Part shown: one piece after another, positions 1-4,827 of the stretch | Layout of the letters: the number at the start of each line of letters is the position of its first letter | Position numbering within the stretch: position 1 is the stretch's first letter | Assembly (NCBI GenBank): GCA_017652545.1 | Contig: JAGCAV010000166.1 | Location: 1 to 5,183, forward strand | Reading direction: 5' to 3' | Source: Lachnospiraceae bacterium | GTDB lineage: Bacteria; Bacillota_A; Clostridia; Lachnospirales; Lachnospiraceae | Length of the DNA: 5,183 nucleotides | Notes under the pieces: model-generated | Told to the model about the DNA's origin: nothing | Database searches by the model: none | Seen by the model: only the letters and a program-made list of their open reading frames with translations | Made by a program: the position numbers and the translations under genes

Positions 1-393
1 CTGACACAGCTGTCAGTCGATGACCATGATCCGATTCCCACCACGGATGGCAGGCTCCTTCGCCGGATCGTGCGGGACGCCAGGACCAGAGGAACAAGCG
101 CGGAGGGAACCATCTCCATGTGGCCTTCGGTCAGATTCGGGGAAGAAAATTACATCTTCCCGTTCCAGGAGAGTGCCGACGTGATGTTCAACTCTGCCCT
201 GATCTATGAACTTGCTGTACTTAAGGTATATGCGCAGCCGCTGCTGTTCGGCATAGACAGGTCGTCTCCGGCGTATACGGAAGCGAGGAGACTTCTGAAA
301 TTCCTGGACTATTTTGTCCCGATCAGTTCCGAACAGATTCCCGTCAATTCGCTGGTCAGGGAATTCATCGGCGGAAGCTGCTTTGATGTATGA
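1..393 (+). CDS. Nucleoside kinase, uridine kinase / phosphoribulokinase-like family (3' end only)
   Basis: The reading frame is open from the first base and stops with TGA at 391-393, so 130 C-terminal residues are visible and the start lies upstream. The peptide has the run RLLRRIVRDARTRGTSAEG (about residues 19-37), which resembles the segment of uridine kinases following the P-loop core (R-R-I-x-R-D-x-x-x-R-G). It is followed by MWPSV, YIFPFQ and ADVMFNSAL, and ends LLKFLDYF...REFIGGSCFDV. This tail resembles the long clostridial 'nucleoside kinase' proteins that carry an N-terminal TGS-type region before the kinase domain, rather than short E. coli-type Udk. The family phosphorylates nucleosides such as uridine using ATP or GTP in the cytoplasm. 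The Walker A motif lies outside the window, so activity cannot be judged. No convincing terminator follows directly; transcription may continue to the hairpin at 618-649. It has no evident functional tie to the transporter downstream. Confidence 0.8.
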   Translation: MTQLSVDDHDPIPTTDGRLLRRIVRDARTRGTSAEGTISMWPSVRFGEENYIFPFQESADVMFNSALIYELAVLKVYAQPLLFGIDRSSPAYTEARRLLKFLDYFVPISSEQIPVNSLVREFIGGSCFDV

Positions 394-466
394 GAAACAG
401 GCAGGGCGGCTGGCGCTGTATGCCAAAAAGATAACGGGGAAATAACCGAAAACACTGCCATTAACC

Positions 467-495
467 TTGACAAAATGACGCCGCAAGACTATAAT
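467..495 (+). promoter_or_regulatory. Perfect-consensus sigma-70/sigma-A promoter
   Basis: The -35 hexamer TTGACA is at 467-472 and the -10 hexamer TATAAT is at 490-495, with a spacer of exactly 17 bases (473-489). Both hexamers match the housekeeping consensus at all 12 positions. Transcription is predicted to start at about 501-504. The sequence upstream of -35 is moderately A-rich. It is the only strong promoter seen on the + strand ahead of oppD. Exact-consensus promoters are typical of highly expressed stable or regulatory RNAs, which fits the non-coding stretch that follows. Activity is inferred from sequence only. Confidence 0.85.
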
Positions 496-502
496 TTTTC
501 GC

Positions 503-649
503 GAAATTGCCATTTGGGCAAAAAAAGTGCATTTTGTTATTAAGGTTGCTGTTCGCAGCGCGGATGGCCTGAGATATGCGGAAGGCCGGGCTGCGAAATG
601 CAAGTATTCAATTGTCTGCAGGTGCACATTCATGTGCACCTGCTTTTTT
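503..649 (+). ncRNA. Candidate structured small RNA or operon leader (about 147 nt)
   Basis: This stretch lies between a perfect promoter and a strong intrinsic terminator and contains no credible gene. Foldable elements are visible: hairpin TTGCC (507-511) with GGCAA (517-521); a UUCG-loop hairpin GCTG/CAGC (548-559); a long-range stem TTCGCAGC (552-559) with GCTGCGAA (590-597); an inner stem GGCCT (566-570) with AGGCC (583-587); a pairing TGCATTT (528-534) with AAATGCA (596-602); and the terminator. The UUCG hairpin and the 552-597 stem share bases and exclude each other. It does not match T-box, SRP RNA, tmRNA or any riboswitch recognised by eye. It is either a stand-alone small RNA or the 5' leader of the opp operon controlled at the terminator. 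The ends are estimates. Confidence 0.55.
618..649 (+). terminator. Strong intrinsic (Rho-independent) terminator
   Basis: A perfect 11-bp stem is formed by 618-628 (GCAGGTGCACA) and 633-643 (TGTGCACCTGC) around the four-base loop TTCA, followed at once by six T residues (644-649). It lies about 147 bases after the predicted start of the consensus promoter and 62 bases before the oppD start codon. It ends the candidate small RNA, may also serve the kinase gene upstream, and could act as an attenuator for the opp genes. There is no A-run on its left side, so it looks one-directional. Confidence 0.9.
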
Positions 650-711
650 GAGCAGCGGGACGGTCTGATCCATGCCCGGCCCGGTCATCTGCCTGTCTGA
701 GGATATGGTCT

Positions 712-1722
712 ATGGAAAATCACGGCGAAGTACTCCTTGAAGTAAAGGATCTGGCTATCTCTTTTTTCAACAAGTCCGGTGAGATCCAGGCTGTGAGGGG
801 GATCAGCTATACACTGAACAAAGGAGAGGTGCTGGGCATCGTCGGTGAGTCGGGGAGCGGAAAGAGTGTCTGTTCACACGCGATCTTAAGGCTTACGCCC
901 GATACCGGAAAGGTCAAGAGCGGGGAGATCCTTTTTGAGGGAAAGGATATCCTGAAGATGGACCGGCAGGAACTGACACAGCTGCGCGGGAACCGGATCG
1001 CCATGATCTTCCAGGACCCCATGACAAGTCTGGATCCGCTCTTTACAGTGGAATACCAGATGAACGAGTCCCTGAAAAAGCACACATCGCTCGGAAAAGA
1101 GGAACGCAAAAAAAAGATCGTCGAACTGCTGACCCTGGTCGGCATCAATCAGCCCGAGCGGCGGGCCAGACAGTATCCCTATGAGTTTTCCGGAGGCATG
1201 CGGCAGAGGGTGATGATCGCCATGGCGCTGTCCTGCGATCCGCAGCTTCTGATCGCGGATGAGCCGACGACCGCCCTTGATGTGACCATTCAGGCCCAGA
1301 TCATCGACCTGCTCAAGGAACTGAAGGAAAAGCTGGGCATGGCCATCATCTTTATCACCCATGACCTGGGAGTCGTTTCTGACATCTGTGACAAGATTAT
1401 TGTGATGTATGCCGGAAAGATCGTGGAAAAGGGATCCAAAAGGCAGATCTTCTATCAGCAGAAACACCCGTATACGCAGGGACTCCTTGAATCCGTTCCC
1501 AACATGGAAAGTGACAGTGAGGAACGGCTTAAGCCCATCAAGGGCAATCCGCCTGACATGAGCTGTGTGCGTGCAGGCTGCGCGTTCGCGCCCAGATGCG
1601 CCTATGCCATGCAGATCTGCGTGAAGGAGGACGCGCCGCTTGTTCAGACCGGTGACGGACAGGAGACAGCCTGCTGGAAGGTCATCAGGGATCTTCAGGA
1701 AGAGCGGAGTGCGGAGAGTTAA
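712..1722 (+). CDS. oppD: Oligopeptide/dipeptide ABC transporter ATP-binding protein OppD
   Basis: A 336-residue ATPase that would power peptide import from the cytoplasmic side of the OppB-OppC channel, paired with OppF. All nucleotide-binding motifs are present: Walker A GESGSGKS (45-52), Q-loop Q101, signature FSGGMRQR (159-166; F in place of the first L is usual in this family), Walker B LLIADEP with D183 and E184, D-loop ALD (188-190) and H-loop H217. The C-terminal oligopeptide-transporter extension starts near KHPYTQGLL (251-259) and carries C290, C296, C303 and C321, the pattern that holds a [4Fe-4S] cluster in DppD-type proteins; an extra C285 lies nearby. The ATG at 712 is preceded by GAGGA (699-703) with 8-base spacing; an ATG at 705 is out of frame and stops early. 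The last six codons and the stop lie in a 7-base repeat shared with the oppF leader. Confidence 0.95.
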   Translation: MENHGEVLLEVKDLAISFFNKSGEIQAVRGISYTLNKGEVLGIVGESGSGKSVCSHAILRLTPDTGKVKSGEILFEGKDILKMDRQELTQLRGNRIAMIFQDPMTSLDPLFTVEYQMNESLKKHTSLGKEERKKKIVELLTLVGINQPERRARQYPYEFSGGMRQRVMIAMALSCDPQLLIADEPTTALDVTIQAQIIDLLKELKEKLGMAIIFITHDLGVVSDICDKIIVMYAGKIVEKGSKRQIFYQQKHPYTQGLLESVPNMESDSEERLKPIKGNPPDMSCVRAGCAFAPRCAYAMQICVKEDAPLVQTGDGQETACWKVIRDLQEERSAES

Positions 1723-1757
1723 GAGATAAGAGTTAAGAGTTAAGAGTGGAGAGTGGA
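1702..1757 (+). repeat. Eight-unit heptamer tandem repeat across the oppD-oppF junction
   Basis: Eight consecutive 7-base units run without a phase break: GAGCGGA (1702), GTGCGGA (1709), GAGTTAA (1716), GAGATAA (1723), GAGTTAA (1730), GAGTTAA (1737), GAGTGGA (1744) and GAGTGGA (1751). A ninth, decayed unit may follow (GTTGGAA at 1758). The units encode the end of OppD, supply its TAA stop (1720-1722), fill the gap, and provide the GGAG ribosome binding site and start region of oppF. Because seven is not a multiple of three, TAA triplets at 1720, 1727, 1734 and 1741 close all three forward frames. Gradation from GGA-type to TAA-type units and back suggests duplication followed by point change. 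Confidence 0.85.
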
Positions 1758-2715
1758 GTTGGAACCATTACTGGAAGTCAGACATCTGAAAAAGTATTTT
1801 CCGGTCAAGACCGGCCTGCTCAGGAAGACGCCGCTGAAGGCAGTCGACGATGTGAGCTTTGAGATCAGCAGAGGTGAGACCCTCGGCATTGTCGGTGAGA
1901 GCGGCTGCGGCAAGACGACCCTCGGCAGAACGATCCTCCGGCTTGAGGAACCGACCGGGGGAGATATCCTTTTTGGCGGCGAGTCCATTATCGGGAAGAA
2001 CATGAATCCGTTCCGCAGTAAAATGCAGATCGTTTTTCAGGATCCGTATGCTTCCCTGGATCCGAGAAAGACAGTCTCGGACATCATCGGCGAGGCCATG
2101 GATATCCAGAAGATGTATCCTGATAAGGCCATGCGCAGGGACCGCATCCTGGAGCTGATGAGGCTGGTCGGGCTGAACCGGGAGTTCTACAACCGGTTCC
2201 CGCATGAGTTTTCCGGCGGTCAGCGCCAGAGGATCGGAATCGCCCGGGCGCTCGCAGTCAATCCGGAGTTTATTGTCTGTGATGAACCCGTATCAGCGCT
2301 GGATGTGTCGATCCAGGCGCAGATCGTGAATATGCTGGAGGATCTGCAGAAGGAGCGTCAGCTGACATATCTGTTTATTGCCCATGACCTGGCGGTCGTC
2401 AAGCACATTTCCACCCGCATCGGCGTGATGTATCTGGGACACATGGTGGAACTGACAGACAGCGCGACCCTGTACAGGACACCGCTGCACCCCTACACGC
2501 AGATGCTCCTGTCGGCGATCCCGATCGCGGACCCGGATCTTTCCGAGAAAAGAAAGAGAATCAAGCTGGACGGAGAGATACCCAGTCCTCTCAATCCGCC
2601 GTCAGGCTGCCCATTCAGGACCAGATGTCCGAAAGCGGGCCCTCAGTGCAGTGAAGCCATGCCGCAGCTGAGGGAGATCACGCCGGGCCACTTCGCAGCC
2701 TGCCATGATCTGTAA
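1753..2715 (+). CDS. oppF: Oligopeptide/dipeptide ABC transporter ATP-binding protein OppF
   Basis: The second ATPase of the importer, 320 residues if started at GTG 1753. Motifs: Walker A GESGCGKT (48-55), Q-loop Q96, signature FSGGQRQR (153-160), Walker B FIVCDEP with D177 and E178, D-loop ALD (182-184) and H-loop H211. The C-terminal peptide-transporter extension includes HPYTQMLL (246-253) and cysteines C286, C292, C299 and C317, with the same spacing as the four in OppD. This suggests that both ATPases can hold an iron-sulfur cluster. The start is uncertain. GTG 1753 has GGAG only one base away, though AAGAG lies 6 bases upstream. TTG 1759, in frame, has GGAG (1748-1751) at 7 bases and would give the common opening M-E-P-L-L-E-V. 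The frame is closed upstream by TAA at 1741. The gap from oppD is 30 bases, filled by the heptamer repeat. Confidence 0.95.
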   Translation: MELEPLLEVRHLKKYFPVKTGLLRKTPLKAVDDVSFEISRGETLGIVGESGCGKTTLGRTILRLEEPTGGDILFGGESIIGKNMNPFRSKMQIVFQDPYASLDPRKTVSDIIGEAMDIQKMYPDKAMRRDRILELMRLVGLNREFYNRFPHEFSGGQRQRIGIARALAVNPEFIVCDEPVSALDVSIQAQIVNMLEDLQKERQLTYLFIAHDLAVVKHISTRIGVMYLGHMVELTDSATLYRTPLHPYTQMLLSAIPIADPDLSEKRKRIKLDGEIPSPLNPPSGCPFRTRCPKAGPQCSEAMPQLREITPGHFAACHDL

Positions 2716-2793
2716 AAAAGGTTTTGCATGACGGGTCTTCTGTCATAATCAGAATTTCGCGCACTGTGGACGGTGGGCGTTTGGGAGTGATCT
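2716..2793 (+). other. oppF-oppB gap with small hairpin and oppB ribosome binding site
   Basis: This 78-base gap holds an imperfect hairpin at 2728-2746: five Watson-Crick pairs (ATGAC with GTCAT), then a G-T, a G-C and a G-T pair, with a three-base loop. No T-run follows, so it is not an intrinsic terminator; it may mark an mRNA processing or stability point. TGTCATAAT at 2741-2749 looks like an extended -10 element, but no good -35 stands at the right distance. The site GGGAG (2783-2787) sits 6 bases before the oppB ATG. Confidence 0.4.
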
Positions 2794-3714
2794 ATGCAGA
2801 CTTCAAGATACATTATAAAAAGAATATTACTGGCGATCCTGAGCCTTTTCGCGATCATTACGGTGACTTTTTTCCTGATGAACCTGATGCCGGGTGATCC
2901 GTTCATGTCCGAGAAGGCGACGGAAGAAAACCGGGCGATCCTGATCGCAAAATACGGGCTGGACCAGCCGGTATATGTTCAGTACGGCAGATACCTGTCA
3001 AATCTGATGAAAGGGGATATGGGAACGAGCTATGTTCTTCAGAAGGGCAGGGCTGTGAATAACATTATCTCCGAATCATTCAGGGTGTCCATGCGGCTGG
3101 GACTCAGAGCACTGGCGGTCGCCGTTGTCCTGGGCATCATTCTCGGGTGCATATCGGGACTATGCAAGGACAGGCTGCCTGACAACATCATACGGGTCCT
3201 GTCATCCCTGGGCATATCCATGCCCGGCTATGTCGTCGCATCGACACTGATGATCATTTTTGCGGTTAACCTGGGGATCCTCCCGGTCAGTTACAACAAG
3301 CCGGGCGGGGTGATCATGCCTGTGATCACGCTGGCGCTTTATCCCACATCCTATCTGATCAGGCTTACGAGAGCCAGCATCCTGGAGGTCATGAATCAGG
3401 ATTACCTGCGCACGGAACGGGCAAAGGGCATGTCTGAGGCAGTGGTGGTGTTCGTACACGCCCTGAAGAACTCCCTGATCCCGGTCATTACCTATCTGGG
3501 ACCGCTCACGGCCCACATCCTGACCGGCGGCTTTGTCGCGGAAAGCGTGTTCAATGTGCCGGGACTCGGAAGATACTTTGTCAGTTCCATCAGCAGCCGC
3601 GACTATACCATGATCATGGGCGTGACGATCTTCTATTCAACCCTGATCGTGATCATGAATCTGGTCTGTGATATCCTGTACAAAGTGGTGGACCCGAGGA
3701 TCACGCTGGACTGA
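2794..3714 (+). CDS. oppB: Oligopeptide/dipeptide ABC transporter permease OppB
   Basis: A 306-residue inner-channel protein that would pair with OppC to form the membrane path for peptides. It opens with the usual OppB start: a basic cap, then a hydrophobic helix ending in F-F-L-M-N-L-M-P-G-D-P-F (about 10-37). An external region with KYGLDQPVYVQYGRYL (53-68) and GDMGTSY (74-80) follows, as is typical for the family. Further membrane segments lie at roughly 99-122, 134-160, 171-188, 228-250 and 275-297. The cytoplasmic coupling (EAA) loop is clear at 204-230, with Y-L-R-T-E-R-A-K-G-M-S-E and H-A-L-K-N-S-L-I-P; it docks on an ATPase. The C-terminus ends with the family's D-P-R motif (300-302). 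The ATG has GGGAG 6 bases upstream. Length and motifs are normal and nothing suggests damage. Confidence 0.95.
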   Translation: MQTSRYIIKRILLAILSLFAIITVTFFLMNLMPGDPFMSEKATEENRAILIAKYGLDQPVYVQYGRYLSNLMKGDMGTSYVLQKGRAVNNIISESFRVSMRLGLRALAVAVVLGIILGCISGLCKDRLPDNIIRVLSSLGISMPGYVVASTLMIIFAVNLGILPVSYNKPGGVIMPVITLALYPTSYLIRLTRASILEVMNQDYLRTERAKGMSEAVVVFVHALKNSLIPVITYLGPLTAHILTGGFVAESVFNVPGLGRYFVSSISSRDYTMIMGVTIFYSTLIVIMNLVCDILYKVVDPRITLD

Positions 3715-3738
3715 AGTAAATGAAACCGGAGATACAAG

Positions 3739-4305
3739 ATGAAACTGAGTGCATTAAGCCTGCAGAATAAAATCAAACCTGAGGATTTTACCCCCCTCGG
3801 TGCAGATTTCTTCGAAGAGGAAAACCTTGAGACAGAGGAGATCGGATACTGGAGGGCAAGCTGGATCCGCCTGAAATCAAATAAGATCGCCATGGTGGCA
3901 ATGATCATTATTCTGCTCCTGATCATATTTGCCTTTATCGGACCGATGCTTTCTCCCTTCAGCTATGACCAGCAGGTGAGAGGGGACGAGGCACTGTGGC
4001 CATGTCTGAGGCATCCCTTCGGAACGGACAGGCTGGGCAGGGATATCCTGGTGCGCTGTATGGTCGGCTCACGGATCTCCATCATCGTAGGCCTGGTCTC
4101 AGCTGTGATCGTCATGATCGTGGGGAGCATTTACGGATCCATTGCCGGTCTGTTCGGAGGCCGGGTCGATATCGTGATGATGCGTATTGTCGACATCATC
4201 TATTCAGTCCCCGAGATCCTGCTGATCGTCGTGATCAAAATGGTCATCAGTGAACCGCTTGATTACCTGATCTCATCGGTCCCTGCCTTCCGCGGACTGC
4301 AGTGA
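3739..4305 (+). CDS. oppC: OppC permease, N-terminal part (frame ends early)
   Basis: This 188-residue frame is the first half of the OppC permease, OppB's partner in the channel. A cytoplasmic N-terminal tail (1-48) leads into the OppC N-terminal helix (about 50-72). The family hallmark H-P-F-G-T-D-R-L-G-R-D-I-L (92-104) follows, then membrane segments near 112-136 and 145-170 including VDIIYSVPEILLIVVI. The frame then hits TGA at 4303-4305, before the EAA coupling loop, so the product alone could not engage an ATPase. The rest of OppC continues in the -1 frame from 4302. Together the pieces give about 333 residues, normal for OppC. ATG 3739 is preceded by GGAG (3728-3731) at 7 bases, 24 bases after the oppB stop. 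The break is a true mutation, a sequencing error or, less likely, a coupled or programmed event. Confidence 0.85.
   Translation: MKLSALSLQNKIKPEDFTPLGADFFEEENLETEEIGYWRASWIRLKSNKIAMVAMIIILLLIIFAFIGPMLSPFSYDQQVRGDEALWPCLRHPFGTDRLGRDILVRCMVGSRISIIVGLVSAVIVMIVGSIYGSIAGLFGGRVDIVMMRIVDIIYSVPEILLIVVIKMVISEPLDYLISSVPAFRGLQ
4302..4305 (+). other. oppC frame break (GTGA stop/start overlap)
   Basis: The first frame ends CTG CAG TGA; the second can open at GTG 4302-4304, overlapping that stop by GTGA. Adding one G here (CAG GTG ATC) restores a continuous reading L-Q-V-I-G-S-G-L-I that runs through the family's expected sequence with no missing residues. No slippery heptamer of the X-XXY-YYZ type is visible. 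GCGGA (4292-4296) is only a weak ribosome-binding match for restart at the GTG. Confidence 0.75.
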
Positions 4306-4739
4306 TCGGTTCCGGACTGATCGCGATCTTCATCGTGTACGGTCTGCTGTACTGGGTCGGCATGGCCAGGATCGTCCGCGGACAGATCCTTCAGCTGAAG
4401 AACCTGGAATTCGTTACAGCCGCACAGGCGCTTGGGTGCTCACGCGGCAGGCTGATCAGGGAGCATCTGCTTCCCAACTGTATCGGCCAGCTGATCGCAA
4501 CCGTTATGCTCCAGATCCCGTCTGCTATTTTTACGGAAGCCTTTCTGAGCTATCTGGGCATCGGTGTGTCCGCCCCCATGGCCAGTCTGGGTTCACTGAC
4601 CAGTGAGGCGCTCAACGGCATCACCAGCTATCCCTACAGGGTCGTGTTCCCGGCGGCGCTGATCAGTCTGATCATTCTTTCGTTCAACCTGTTCGGTGAC
4701 GGCCTGCGGGACGCGCTGGATCCGAAAATGAAAAAATGA
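4302..4739 (+). CDS. oppC: OppC permease, C-terminal part (separate frame)
   Basis: This 145-residue frame, opening at GTG 4302 or by continuation from the preceding frame, is the second half of OppC. It carries a membrane segment at about 5-20 (IAIFIVYGLLYWVGMA), then R-I-V-R-G-Q-I-L-Q-L-K. The EAA coupling loop spans 36-64 (E-F-V-T-A-A-Q-A-L-G-C-S and H-L-L-P-N-C). It continues with P-S-A-I-F-T-E-A-F-L-S-Y-L-G-I-G (73-88), A-P-M-A-S-L-G-S-L (91-99), a final membrane segment near 113-131, and the usual OppC ending G-D-G-L-R-D-A-L-D-P-K (132-142). No internal damage is visible after the frame break, which suggests that the break is recent, corrected in translation, or an error in the sequence. 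As an independent protein it would lack the first three membrane helices. Confidence 0.85.
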   Translation: MIGSGLIAIFIVYGLLYWVGMARIVRGQILQLKNLEFVTAAQALGCSRGRLIREHLLPNCIGQLIATVMLQIPSAIFTEAFLSYLGIGVSAPMASLGSLTSEALNGITSYPYRVVFPAALISLIILSFNLFGDGLRDALDPKMKK

Positions 4740-4761
4740 TCTGTTTACAACACGTATCACA

Positions 4762-4783
4762 GGTTCCCGCAAAAACGGGAACT
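4762..4783 (+). other. oppC-oppA intergenic hairpin
   Basis: GTTCCCG (4763-4769) pairs perfectly with CGGGAAC (4776-4782) around a six-base loop CAAAAA, with a possible extra G-T pair at 4762/4783. There is no T-run after it, so it is not a standard terminator. In the 88-base gap between permease and binding-protein genes, such a stem could protect or process the mRNA so that oppA is made in excess; that role is inferred from comparable transporter operons. No well-formed promoter was found in this gap; TTTACA at 4744-4749 lacks a partner -10. Confidence 0.6.
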
Positions 4784-4812
4784 GATGATAAAGCGGCATG
4801 TAACACAAATAA

Positions 4813-4820
4813 AAAGGAGG
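4813..4820 (+). promoter_or_regulatory. Strong ribosome binding site of oppA
   Basis: AAAGGAGG at 4813-4820 is a full match to the anti-Shine-Dalgarno consensus, 7 bases before ATG 4828, in an A-rich context. It is clearly stronger than the sites of oppD, oppF, oppB and oppC, and fits the need for many binding-protein copies per transporter. Confidence 0.85.
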
Positions 4821-4827
4821 AAACAAC

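Noticed and set aside
544..597. Resemblance to SRP (4.5S) RNA from GCTGTT and CGGAAGG segments
   Set aside because: The conserved SRP loop order (AGGUCxGG...GGAAGGxAGCAGC) is not reproduced; the 3' side reads GGAAGGCCGGGCTGC and the pairing differs.
13..639. Long open frame on the - strand (208 codons) across the kinase end and the non-coding region
   Set aside because: It mirrors the kinase coding strand, runs through the terminator hairpin and the promoter, and resembles no family I know.
576..668. Small + strand frame of 30 codons, and a 17-codon frame at 598-651, inside the candidate RNA
   Set aside because: Neither has a good ribosome binding site, and both read through the terminator stem and T-run, so a transcript ending there could not encode them.
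973..984. Exact 12-base match to window positions 1-12 (CTGACACAGCTG)
   Set aside because: Both copies encode L-T-Q-L in unrelated genes with common codons; the flanks differ, so it is a coincidence and not a mobile-element end.
886..1467. Long - strand open frames opposite oppD, oppF and oppB (for example 886-1467, 1768-2205 and 3202-3516)
   Set aside because: They lie opposite fully conserved transporter genes, have low-complexity or histidine-rich shadow translations and no ribosome binding sites.
1624..1729. AAGGAGG inside oppD (1624-1630) followed by a TTG frame of 29 codons at 1640-1729
   Set aside because: It lies inside the conserved cysteine region of oppD, where the amino acid sequence (K-E-D) explains the bases; the short basic peptide has no recognisable character.
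3996..4253. Overlapping + strand frame of 85 codons within oppC, considered as the site of the frame break
   Set aside because: The OppC motifs continue without a gap in the original frame up to codon 188, so the break must lie near 4300 and this frame is a shadow.
4744..4792. Possible oppA promoter (TTTACA at 4744, GATAAA at 4787)
   Set aside because: The two elements are 37 bases apart, and no acceptable -10 lies 16-18 bases from TTTACA.
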